A DNA stretch of 21,802 nucleotides from a virus: the IMG/VR virus record IMGVR_UViG_3300030085_004068, positions 1 through 21,802 of that record; one strand, 5' to 3'. Below, one piece after another: positions 11,803 to 19,483 of this stretch (positions are counted from its first letter, which is position 1; each line of letters begins with the position of its first letter). The notes under the pieces were generated by a model, which saw nothing but the letters and a program-made list of their open reading frames with translations, did no database searches and was not told the DNA's origin. A program made the translations under genes and the position numbers.

Positions 11803-12484
11803 TATGATTCTTCTTCAGTGCAATAATTTTTGGTTCAGTGTATGGATAATTCTCAGCTCCAATAAACTCCTCAGCAAAACAATAGTTTGGATTAAGAGAT
11901 AGTGTGGGAGGATTATCAATGAAATAGCGATTCATGTGAGATTCATCATGCCAGAGTGCAACTACATCTCTTCCCAAGTCATGATTCACTCTACTTGCAA
12001 TAGTTTCAGACATCTCCATGAACTTATCAGTGCGTCCTCCATTGAACCCACCAGCATAATATGTCACTGTCTCTTGATCATACGGAACATATGCCAAAGA
12101 CTCAGGATTTCTATCGAAAGATTGATTGTGAGGTGCCATCAAAGATTGATATGGATGCATCGTTCCGACCAGATCACTAAGAATCTCATCTCCTACAGGA
12201 GCATCAATTCTCATATCTGCATCAAGATAGAAGCAATAATCATGCTCCAGGATAAAATCCTTCTCTTTGAGAAAGTAATTATATCTCTTGAGCGTTGGCA
12301 TTGGCCATGGTTCATGGTCGATGTAATGAACTCTGACATTATCAGAAGTTTCTACCTCATGATCTGTCAAAAGAAGACAGTTGATCTCATGACCATCTAA
12401 GAAATTCTTCTCAATATCGTTGTAGAGTCTCTCAACAAACTGAATATATTTGTTCGTTGCAATCGTAAGAATACAAATTTTCAT
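11786..12484 (-). CDS. GT6-family glycosyltransferase (ABO blood-group transferase type)
   Basis: The 232-residue protein carries the hallmarks of GT6, the family of mammalian ABO and alpha-1,3-galactosyltransferases: HEPWPMPTLKRYNYF (57-71), the metal motif DAD (88-90, in FYLDADMRI), YYAGGFNGGR (142-151), ALWHDESHMNRYF (176-188) and PPTLSLNPNYCF (192-203). Family members add Gal or GalNAc in alpha-1,3 linkage, in the ABO case to an alpha-1,2-fucosylated galactose. Length matches the minimal catalytic domain without a membrane stem, as in bacterial and phage members. Many bacterial GT6 enzymes have NxN in place of DxD, whereas this one keeps DxD like the animal enzymes. It follows two GT11 fucosyltransferase-like genes, the logical acceptor makers. 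Start and upstream stop overlap as ATGA. Confidence 0.87.
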   Translation of the reverse strand: MKICILTIATNKYIQFVERLYNDIEKNFLDGHEINCLLLTDHEVETSDNVRVHYIDHEPWPMPTLKRYNYFLKEKDFILEHDYCFYLDADMRIDAPVGDEILSDLVGTMHPYQSLMAPHNQSFDRNPESLAYVPYDQETVTYYAGGFNGGRTDKFMEMSETIASRVNHDLGRDVVALWHDESHMNRYFIDNPPTLSLNPNYCFAEEFIGAENYPYTEPKIIALKKNHNELRS

Positions 12485-13329
12485 TCTTCAAATAATGATA
12501 ACAGTTTTTTCACAGAAATTTTATTAGATAATTCAGAATCTACTAATTTCTTTGAGTTATATCTATCTATATTAGCACAAAACCTCTCAAAAGTATCGTC
12601 TAACTCTGAAAGTTCATAGAACTTTTCACCACAATCTTCCGACCAATATGGCACTGATGTTGCTGGGACTTTATAAGTTTCTCCCATATGATCCCACTCC
12701 TTCACATCCCAAACCAACATCGGTTTATTTACTGCCATCATTTCTTGTATAGCAATTCCTTGACTCTCTGTATTATCAACAATCAAACAGTATTTTACCT
12801 CACTCAGACACTCTCTAAAATCATTCGGATTGTAGTTTCCATATTGAAGTCCTACAAAAGAAACACCTTTCTGATTTAAAAATTGAACGATACTACTAAT
12901 ATCCTGTTCACTTCTATTTTTATAATAGACTAAACAATCATACTTGATATTATTCTCAATATCTGGTGTGTAGATTGGAGCAGGCCACACCCCTGTTCTT
13001 ACTTCTGGCCAGAATTTGTTTAATTTATTTTCTACCCAATTTGATGGGGCGATTACCTTAGTGTATTGTATTTCTTTTAAATATTCCCAGCGAGGATCCC
13101 ATGGCCATATCTGAGGTCCAATCAACACGTTGTCTTTATTCTGAAGGGAATTGTAACTTGCAAGAGTTGCATCGTCCCAACCTAAAAATATATTTCGATC
13201 GTATACTTCTTTATTATCGGAATATGGAATATCACAATCCGACAATGCTTGCAAAAGATTCTTTACTACTTTCGTTGGTCCCCTTGTATTTGCACCATAA
13301 CTAGACACATCATAAAAAACATTCAACAT
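12481..13329 (-). CDS. GT-B-type (GT4-like) glycosyltransferase
   Basis: The protein has 282 residues from the ATG at 13329, four bases after the stop of the upstream gene; a TTG at 13344 would add five residues. The N-terminus (MLNVFYDVSSYGANTRGPTK) resembles the start of GT-B enzymes, with a Gly-rich acceptor loop. The C-terminal half has a conserved E-x7-E pattern (ESQGIAIQE, after LIVDNT), characteristic of retaining transferases such as GT4. It is shorter than typical GT4 proteins (about 350-400), so part of the N-terminal domain may be reduced. Sugar and linkage unknown. Confidence 0.75.
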   Translation of the reverse strand: MLNVFYDVSSYGANTRGPTKVVKNLLQALSDCDIPYSDNKEVYDRNIFLGWDDATLASYNSLQNKDNVLIGPQIWPWDPRWEYLKEIQYTKVIAPSNWVENKLNKFWPEVRTGVWPAPIYTPDIENNIKYDCLVYYKNRSEQDISSIVQFLNQKGVSFVGLQYGNYNPNDFRECLSEVKYCLIVDNTESQGIAIQEMMAVNKPMLVWDVKEWDHMGETYKVPATSVPYWSEDCGEKFYELSELDDTFERFCANIDRYNSKKLVDSELSNKISVKKLLSLFEE

Positions 13330-13333
13330 AATA

Positions 13334-14119
13334 TCAAATAACAATCCAATCTTTCAAATATTTATCGGAAATATCAACGTTCTGTAATGGACCAAACCAA
13401 TTCTTAGGTGCGATGACCTGTTTGCTTTTTGCAAGATAGGCACCCCACCAACTAAAAGAGCTATTGGCAATGATGTGATAATTGCACTTTGTCATCAGAT
13501 ACATATCCACTCCTGGTGGATTGTTCTCAGAAATCAAAACATTATCTGATTGAAATGCTGTTTGATTTTTACACCATTCTGGATCATCCGAAAAGACGAT
13601 CATAGGAGTGTCAGGAAAATAATCAAGACCTCTTTCATAATACGACATTGATTGTAAGGGGTGGTGATCTTGAAGATTCACATAATCACCTCTTCTAATA
13701 TGAATAGAAACACACTCAGAGTCATCAATAACTCCCTCACATGATTCTACAATTTCATCAGAGAAAGTAAAATCTTTTCTAATCTCTTCCTCAATCTTTT
13801 CAAAATATTTGTGTGTCTGAAAGTATCCGAGAAAATCTACATTATCTGGACAGTTTTCAAAAAGGTTAGCATCAAAAGCATGAGTGGATTCCTGCACCAT
13901 GGAGTTTCTGCAGAACCCTTGTTTATGATCTCCGAGTTTAAAAACATCATAGATGTTTGTGTCATCAGAACGGACATTCTTATCATCTTGACCAAAGGAC
14001 TCTCTTGGAGGTATACACCAATCATGTCCATGATATGATGCAATACCTTTAATGGCAGCATATTGGAACATCTGGTTTCCGAGTCTTCCCAGATTTCCAA
14101 GTCTATTGAAAGAGATCAT
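13334..14119 (-). CDS. GT11 alpha-1,2-fucosyltransferase-like protein, copy 2 of tandem pair
   Basis: The 261-residue protein belongs to GT11. The family motifs are LGNQMFQYAA (13-22), HIRRGDYV (140-147), the FSDDPEWC segment (176-183) and ANSSFSWWGAYL (218-229). HxRRxDY binds GDP. GT11 enzymes transfer L-fucose from GDP-fucose to C2 of galactose; some relatives transfer the related sugar colitose. The neighbouring gene at 14121 is a clear paralogue of the same length, one base away. GDP-fucose synthesis genes lie 2-5 kb upstream in the same operon. The donor could be GDP-fucose or GDP-colitose. Confidence 0.9.
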   Translation of the reverse strand: MISFNRLGNLGRLGNQMFQYAAIKGIASYHGHDWCIPPRESFGQDDKNVRSDDTNIYDVFKLGDHKQGFCRNSMVQESTHAFDANLFENCPDNVDFLGYFQTHKYFEKIEEEIRKDFTFSDEIVESCEGVIDDSECVSIHIRRGDYVNLQDHHPLQSMSYYERGLDYFPDTPMIVFSDDPEWCKNQTAFQSDNVLISENNPPGVDMYLMTKCNYHIIANSSFSWWGAYLAKSKQVIAPKNWFGPLQNVDISDKYLKDWIVI

Positions 14120-14120
14120 C

Positions 14121-14903
14121 TCAAATTTTTACCCACTCTTTACAGTATACATCCCTTGTATCCTGAATGCCATCTGGCATCCATATTTTAGGAATGACTG
14201 ACAATTTACTATTTGCCAAGTATGCAGCCCACCAACTAAAAGTGCTATTAGCCATGATGTGATAATCACACAAAGTCATCAGACAAAGATCAATATATGG
14301 GTCATTAACTTCAGACACTAAAAATCTTTCGTCAGAGAAAACAGGTTGTCTCTTACACCACTCTGGTTCATCAGAAAAGATAAGAACGTTGATATTATCA
14401 GGAACAAGTTTCAGTGCTTCATCGTAATAACTCATGTCCTGAGTAACGTGATTCTTATTAGTTACATAGTCGGTTCTTCTAATGTGAATAGAAACCACTT
14501 CACTAGTAAACGAATCCTTAATACCTTTTGCAACGTCTAGAATTTCTGGTCTAAAAGTAAAATCTTCTCTAATTTCATCATCAATGTGCTTGAACCATTT
14601 GTCACTCTGAAAGAAACCCAGTAGATTTGTATCCTCCTTTGGAGGATTTTCAAAAGTTTCCCTATCAAAATGAAAATGCCTTTCCTCATGTGTAGGAAAA
14701 TTACTGATTCCCCTCTGACATTTTAAGTCAAAACAACTATCAAGATTACTTCGTAGAGTTGTATAATAATATTTTCCAAAAACTTCTTTAGGGGCAATCA
14801 TAAAGTCCCTATTATGTTTCCGTGCTAATCCTTTAGTAGCTGCATACTGAAACATCTGGTTTCCCAGATGTCCATGATTTCCGATATGATTAAATGAAAA
14901 CAT
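14121..14903 (-). CDS. GT11 alpha-1,2-fucosyltransferase-like protein, copy 1 of tandem pair
   Basis: The 260-residue protein shares the GT11 layout of its neighbour at 13334: HLGNQMFQYAATKG (12-25), HIRRTDYV (140-147), FSDEPEWC and ANSTFSWWAAYL. Here the donor motif reads RRTDY instead of RRGDY. The two copies keep motif positions almost residue for residue but differ widely between them, so the duplication is old or the copies arrived separately. Different acceptor or donor specificity is likely. Its ATG shares a base with the stop of the ColD-like gene (TGATG) and the next copy starts one base after its stop. Confidence 0.9.
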   Translation of the reverse strand: MFSFNHIGNHGHLGNQMFQYAATKGLARKHNRDFMIAPKEVFGKYYYTTLRSNLDSCFDLKCQRGISNFPTHEERHFHFDRETFENPPKEDTNLLGFFQSDKWFKHIDDEIREDFTFRPEILDVAKGIKDSFTSEVVSIHIRRTDYVTNKNHVTQDMSYYDEALKLVPDNINVLIFSDEPEWCKRQPVFSDERFLVSEVNDPYIDLCLMTLCDYHIMANSTFSWWAAYLANSKLSVIPKIWMPDGIQDTRDVYCKEWVKI

Positions 14904-16066
14904 CAGATATTCCCCAGCATTTCGTGTAAAACATTCATTTCATTATAACCGATAAAATGATTGTTGCCAATATAACAACCACGTTCATTGAGAACTTCTA
15001 CGTTAGGATTTTCTCTTTCCATTCTAAACTCTCTAAGAAAAGGTTGCTTTAATAAGTTGCCACTAACAACTGGTCTGTATTCAATCCCAACTTCTTCAAA
15101 TCCTTCTATAAGTTTATTGTGAGTCTCTTTGTTGTGAGATATAAAAGGAAACGCAAAACTACTCATATTTTCTATCCAACTGTCATCTGGCACATAAAAT
15201 TTATCCATGTAGTCCATCATGACCTCATACCACATCTGATAGTTTTCATTACGAGTATGAATCATTTCGTCCAGTCTTTTAAGTTGAGAAAGACCCAAGA
15301 CTGCACCAATATCATTGTTTCTAAAATTATATCCATCAGTCATAAACAAGAAAGATGGAATGATGTCTGGATTCTGTTTGGCATATTCTTCATACTTTGG
15401 AGACTCTCTAGCCAATCCATGACTTCTCTTCATCTTCATGATGTCGTAGAGTTCTGGATCATTTGTAGAAACCATTCCACCCTCAACAGTGGTCATATGA
15501 TGTCCAAAGTAAAAACTAAATGTACCACCAACGTTATGAGGACCACACTTTCTTCCCATTAGATCTTTACAACCATGTGACTCACATACATCCTCAAGGA
15601 GTAATGCGTCGGGGAAGATTTGTCTGATAATACACTCGTCCGAAGTATATCCAAGAAGATGTGTAATAAAAACAGCCTTGATATCCTTATGCTTTACTGC
15701 AAGTTCTTTTAGATGCTCCTCATCAAAACTAAAGTTATCAAAGTTAATATCACAAAATACTGGTTGAAGACCTAATTGAATGATGGGTGCAACATTAGTA
15801 ACCCATGTACAAGCAGGTACGATAACTTTGTCTCCTCTCTTCAGACCATACTTCTCGATAGTAGCAGCAACCAAAAGAAAATTAGCAGTGCTTCCAGAGG
15901 AAACATAGAGAGAATATTCTGATCCCAACCATTCATTCCATTGCTCTTCAAACTCTCTTACCTTAGGTCCAGCAGTGAGTTTAGAACTTGTAAGAACAAA
16001 TTTTGCAAGTTTAAGACGATCTTTCAGTGTAACAGTGTCTTTCATCAAAGGCCATAACATAGTCAT
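14903..16066 (-). CDS. colD: ColD-like PLP-dependent GDP-4-keto-6-deoxymannose 3-dehydratase
   Basis: The 387-residue protein has the DegT/DnrJ/EryC1/StrS aminotransferase fold: SSGSTANFLL (56-65), VPACTWVTN (83-91), LLEDVCESHG (156-165). At the PLP-lysine position it reads FSFYFGHHMTTVEGG (183-197), so the lysine is histidine (H189, six residues before the conserved acid of EGG). That replacement is the hallmark of ColD, which removes the C3 hydroxyl of GDP-4-keto-6-deoxymannose on the way to colitose, and of the related E1 enzyme RfbH. The C-terminal region (IEYRPVVSGNLLKQP and GCYIGNNH) also resembles ColD. Its expected substrate is the product of gmd, two genes upstream of fcl in the same operon. 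RfbH-like action on CDP-sugars is less likely since no CDP-glucose genes are seen. Confidence 0.83.
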   Translation of the reverse strand: MTMLWPLMKDTVTLKDRLKLAKFVLTSSKLTAGPKVREFEEQWNEWLGSEYSLYVSSGSTANFLLVAATIEKYGLKRGDKVIVPACTWVTNVAPIIQLGLQPVFCDINFDNFSFDEEHLKELAVKHKDIKAVFITHLLGYTSDECIIRQIFPDALLLEDVCESHGCKDLMGRKCGPHNVGGTFSFYFGHHMTTVEGGMVSTNDPELYDIMKMKRSHGLARESPKYEEYAKQNPDIIPSFLFMTDGYNFRNNDIGAVLGLSQLKRLDEMIHTRNENYQMWYEVMMDYMDKFYVPDDSWIENMSSFAFPFISHNKETHNKLIEGFEEVGIEYRPVVSGNLLKQPFLREFRMERENPNVEVLNERGCYIGNNHFIGYNEMNVLHEMLGNI

Positions 16067-16067
16067 A

Positions 16068-16997
16068 TCAGTTGTTCTCCAAATACCACTTGTAAGTTTT
16101 TTCTAATCCTTCATCTAATTCTATCATATGTTTCCAATGACATTCATTGTGAAGTCTTTCTACATCTAATAATTTTCTAGGCATTCCATTTGGTTTAGAT
16201 GTATCCCATTTAATTTCGCCATCATATCCAACAACCTTTGCCACTTTCTCTGCAAGTTGTTTAATCGTATAGTCAACCCCAGGACCAACATTGACGATAT
16301 CATCACCCTCATAAAATTTCATAAGGTGCAGACAAGCATCTGCAAGATCTTCAACATGAAGGAACTCTCGATATGGAGTGCCGTCACCCCAACATTCAAC
16401 AAAAGGATCATTGTTGATTTTTGCATTATGAAACTTATACAGCAAAGAACCAACTACATGGCTGCTAGTTTCGTTAAAAGTATCAAAGGGACCGTAGATA
16501 TTACAAGGTTGTGCAGATATAAAATTACTACCATGTTGCTGTCTGTATGACTTGCAGAGTTGTATACCTGCAATTTTAGCGACAGCATACGCTTCATTTG
16601 TTGGTTCTAGTTTACCAGTCATCAACGCATCTTCTTTGATGGGTTGCTCTGCAAGTCTGGGATAAATGCAGGAAGAACCAAGGAACAAAAGTTTCTTGAC
16701 CGCAAACTTATGAGAACAATTAATAATATTAGATTGTATCATCAAGTTATCGTAGATGAAATTTGCAGGATAAGTTTTATTATCCATGATTCCACCGACT
16801 CTTGCAGCAGCAAGAAACACATACTTAGGCCTCACTTCATTAAAAAAGTGAAGAGTATCTAATTGATTGGTAAAGTCAACTTCTTTTCTTGTTCCGAAAT
16901 GTAAGTTGTTATAACCTTTCTCTTGTAATTTTCTAACAATAGCAGATCCAACACATCCATTGGATCCTGCAATCAAAATTCTAGAATTACTCTTCAT
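16068..16997 (-). CDS. fcl: GDP-L-fucose synthase
   Basis: The 309-residue enzyme is an epimerase-reductase that converts GDP-4-keto-6-deoxymannose to GDP-L-fucose with NADPH. The chain resembles E. coli Fcl along its length: AGSNGCVGSAI (10-20), AAARVGGI (63-70), GSSCIYP (107-113, catalytic C110), YAVAKIAG (Y137, K141), SSHVVG with the catalytic His, and GTPYREFLHVEDLA. I take the ATG at 16997, which overlaps the FkbM stop as ATGA; a TTG 27 bases earlier is unlikely. Because a ColD-like gene follows directly, this enzyme might also accept the 3-deoxy intermediate, the ColC reaction, since ColC and Fcl are related. Confidence 0.92.
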   Translation of the reverse strand: MKSNSRILIAGSNGCVGSAIVRKLQEKGYNNLHFGTRKEVDFTNQLDTLHFFNEVRPKYVFLAAARVGGIMDNKTYPANFIYDNLMIQSNIINCSHKFAVKKLLFLGSSCIYPRLAEQPIKEDALMTGKLEPTNEAYAVAKIAGIQLCKSYRQQHGSNFISAQPCNIYGPFDTFNETSSHVVGSLLYKFHNAKINNDPFVECWGDGTPYREFLHVEDLADACLHLMKFYEGDDIVNVGPGVDYTIKQLAEKVAKVVGYDGEIKWDTSKPNGMPRKLLDVERLHNECHWKHMIELDEGLEKTYKWYLENN

Positions 16998-17611
16998 TTC
17001 AAACTCCAGTTTTCCCAAACCCAATCAAATTTCCAATCTAAATTATGTGTTTCTGATAATTTTTCTCGAATATCAAGTACCAATCTTTCAGAGTCATCAG
17101 TTATATCATGAAACTGTATCTGAAAGTTATTAATCTTAGAGACTAAATCATTATCAAATATGTTTTGCATAATCTCATACTCAGCACCCTCAACGTTTAT
17201 TTTCATCAAGTCAATTTTATCAACTCCCGTTTCATCATATGCATCTTTAAAAGATTTGATCTTTACCGTTTCTATATCCCTTCCATCAGCATCTTCAACA
17301 TCTCTATGAGAAATTAAATATGATGCATCTTCAGAAACTACCAAGTCCAAATCTCCAGTTTTTCCACTAACACCATAATCAAAAACTCTAACTTTATTAT
17401 TTTCCTTAAATGTTTTCTTAATTTCTTTTATAAACTTAGACAAAGGCTCAAAGATATAGATATTTGATTCATATTTGTTGTAAATTTTTTCTGCAAATGT
17501 ACCTCTACATCCACCTAAATCAAATACAATAGAATCTTCGTTTAAAGGGTAATTTAATCTAAGAGTGTTTTCGGCATTTGATTCCCACCACGCATCAATT
17601 TCCGTTTTCAT
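16994..17611 (-). CDS. FkbM-family methyltransferase
   Basis: The 205-residue protein has the SAM-binding motif [11 protein letters not shown] (28-38), the acidic residue IFEP (53-56) and the family motif [16 protein letters not shown] around residues 132-147, all typical of FkbM-type O-methyltransferases. These often methylate hydroxyl groups on sugars of LPS, capsule or natural products. The start lies 17 bases inside gmd and the stop overlaps fcl as ATGA. It is more AT-rich than gmd. In this context it probably O-methylates a deoxyhexose or heptose in the phage-directed glycan; O-methylation of sugars is a known way to vary surface recognition. Confidence 0.87.
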   Translation of the reverse strand: MKTEIDAWWESNAENTLRLNYPLNEDSIVFDLGGCRGTFAEKIYNKYESNIYIFEPLSKFIKEIKKTFKENNKVRVFDYGVSGKTGDLDLVVSEDASYLISHRDVEDADGRDIETVKIKSFKDAYDETGVDKIDLMKINVEGAEYEIMQNIFDNDLVSKINNFQIQFHDITDDSERLVLDIREKLSETHNLDWKFDWVWENWSLK

Positions 17612-18602
17612 TTAAACACATGTCCTTAACTAATTGTTCAAAACTAATCTCGGGTTCCCAACCAAGTTTTTCCTTTGCTTTAGTTGCATCACCAAGTAAA
17701 GTTTCTACCTCTGCAGGTCTGAAATATTTAGGATCAACCTGAATGATTGTCTTCTTGGTCTTACGATCTACACCAATTTCATCCATTCCCTCGCCATACC
17801 ACTCAATATTGTATCCAAAGTGAGGAGCACATTTTTCAACAAACTGACGAACAGAATACTGATGTCCAGTAGCAATCACATAATCATCTGGAATATCTTG
17901 CTGAAGAATCATCCACATTCCACGGACAAAATCTTTTGCATGTCCCCAATCTCTCTTGGCATTTAGATTACCAAGTTTAAGAAGGACTTGTTTGCCCTCA
18001 GAGATAGCCTTGAGACCCCTAACAATCTTACGAGTCACAAAGGTCTCACCACGACGAGGAGATTCATGATTGAAGAGAATGCCAGAACTGCAATGCATTC
18101 CATATGACTCTCTATAGTTTTTGACAATCCAGAAACCATAGATCTTAGCCACACCGTAGGGAGAGCGTGGGTAGAACGGCGTCTTCTCTGTCTGTGGAGT
18201 CTCTTGTACAAGACCATACAGTTCACTTGTAGACGCTTGATAGATGCGTGTATGCTCTTCCAGTCCAAGAAGACGAACTGCCTCAAGGACACGAAGTGTT
18301 CCTAATCCATCAACCTGACCTGTATATTCTGGTATCTCAAAAGAAACTTTGACATGACTCTGAGCGCCCAGATTATAAATCTCCTCAGGTTTAACCTCTT
18401 GAATAATCTTCACAAGATTAGTAGAGTCAGTCAGATCTCCATAATGAAGATGAATCTTTTTAAAGATGTGGTCAATACGAGAAGTATTAATAGAGGAAGA
18501 TCTACGAATGATACCATGAACTTCATAACCTTTTTCAAGGAGAAATTCTGCTAGATAAGATCCATCCTGACCAGTGATACCAGTAATTAATGCTTTTTTC
18601 AT
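17595..18602 (-). CDS. gmd: GDP-mannose 4,6-dehydratase
   Basis: The 335-residue enzyme turns GDP-D-mannose into GDP-4-keto-6-deoxy-D-mannose, the branch-point sugar for GDP-fucose, GDP-colitose, GDP-perosamine and GDP-rhamnose. Visible features are the NADP-binding [10 protein letters not shown] (8-17), the RRSSS segment that marks the family (33-37), catalytic T125/E127 in ASTSELYG, and Y149/K153 in SPYGVAK, plus NHESPRRGE and [10 protein letters not shown]. Length is slightly below E. coli Gmd (373), as in many cyanophage copies. In this operon its product can be used by fcl and by the ColD-like gene, and possibly by the aminotransferase at 19484. Confidence 0.95.
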   Translation of the reverse strand: MKKALITGITGQDGSYLAEFLLEKGYEVHGIIRRSSSINTSRIDHIFKKIHLHYGDLTDSTNLVKIIQEVKPEEIYNLGAQSHVKVSFEIPEYTGQVDGLGTLRVLEAVRLLGLEEHTRIYQASTSELYGLVQETPQTEKTPFYPRSPYGVAKIYGFWIVKNYRESYGMHCSSGILFNHESPRRGETFVTRKIVRGLKAISEGKQVLLKLGNLNAKRDWGHAKDFVRGMWMILQQDIPDDYVIATGHQYSVRQFVEKCAPHFGYNIEWYGEGMDEIGVDRKTKKTIIQVDPKYFRPAEVETLLGDATKAKEKLGWEPEISFEQLVKDMCLNENGN

Positions 18603-18618
18603 GTTACTTTCTAAGTTG

Positions 18619-19482
18619 TCAAACTCTCTCCAATAAAATGTGTTTACCTTTTCCTTGGTATGCTAGACAATCGACTCCCTCATACAATTCAGGTTCATCT
18701 ATTTGATAATTGGTCCAATCACCCACATAAGGCCTATCAGTATCTATGATACCAGCAAGAGCATCGATTGATGCACCAACATCCAAGAATACAGCATCGG
18801 TATATTTCTTAAGACGATGTATCAATCCACTCTTAACGTGTCCTATTCCCATCAAGAATATTTTAGATGTTGATTTCTCAAGTTGTTCACCAACCATCTT
18901 CTCAGTCGCATCGATATCATCACATGCGAAAAGTTGTGGTATAGAAATATAATCCTCAAACTTTTCAAGTCCAAGATACTCTTGATATTGAGGTGCTTCA
19001 ATAATATTCTGAATGATATTCATTTTTGTATTAGCACCAATCAATCCAATCTTACCAGAAAATTCCTGAAGAATCCATCTATTAGCGACTAACCCATACC
19101 CATACTCTGCAGGATAATCAATTTCAATATCAGGAATAACTTCCTTGAACCTTGAAATATTTTCAGGATAGATTTCACATGTGTAGTAATCACACTTCTT
19201 AGAACCCTCTACAAATGCATCATGATCGATCAGTTCATAACTCTTACTCAATGCCCTACGGCCGGGGGCAGCACTACCAACTCCCTCCTTTTTAAGAAAA
19301 TAGTAATCACCATCACCAAACTTATAGAAAGTTTTAGATTCATTATTATCTACAAGATTAACAAGAAGATCTTTAAATTCTTCTAGTTTCTCTTGAAAGT
19401 TTGGATAACTGTTTGGATCCCCAAAACATGGATTAGGATCAAGGTTTACAGTTCCTTCAATTTTATATTTGTCCAAATACAT
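18619..19482 (-). CDS. GT-D-like (DUF1792-like) putative glycosyltransferase
   Basis: The protein has 287 residues. [12 protein letters not shown] (52-63) resembles the RFGDGE motif of the DUF1792 domain, which has the GT-D glycosyltransferase fold, and [16 protein letters not shown] followed by FLDVGASID resembles that domain's C-terminal nucleotide-binding part (G-x-x-...-LDVG). It has no signal or membrane segment. The similarity is by eye and modest. The stop is 16 bases before gmd, and its ATG lies one base after the stop of the aminotransferase gene. If correct, it would transfer a hexose in the cytoplasm; acceptor unknown. Confidence 0.55.
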   Translation of the reverse strand: MYLDKYKIEGTVNLDPNPCFGDPNSYPNFQEKLEEFKDLLVNLVDNNESKTFYKFGDGDYYFLKKEGVGSAAPGRRALSKSYELIDHDAFVEGSKKCDYYTCEIYPENISRFKEVIPDIEIDYPAEYGYGLVANRWILQEFSGKIGLIGANTKMNIIQNIIEAPQYQEYLGLEKFEDYISIPQLFACDDIDATEKMVGEQLEKSTSKIFLMGIGHVKSGLIHRLKKYTDAVFLDVGASIDALAGIIDTDRPYVGDWTNYQIDEPELYEGVDCLAYQGKGKHILLERV

Positions 19483-19483
19483 A

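Noticed and set aside
13359-13366. GATAAATA late-promoter-like box before the GT-B gene
   Set aside because: It lies within the coding sequence of the GT11 gene as Asp-Lys-Tyr codons in AT-rich DNA; chance is the simpler explanation.
16998-17024. TTG start for GDP-fucose synthase
   Set aside because: The ATG at 16997 overlaps the upstream stop as ATGA and places the Rossmann motif at the normal distance from the start.
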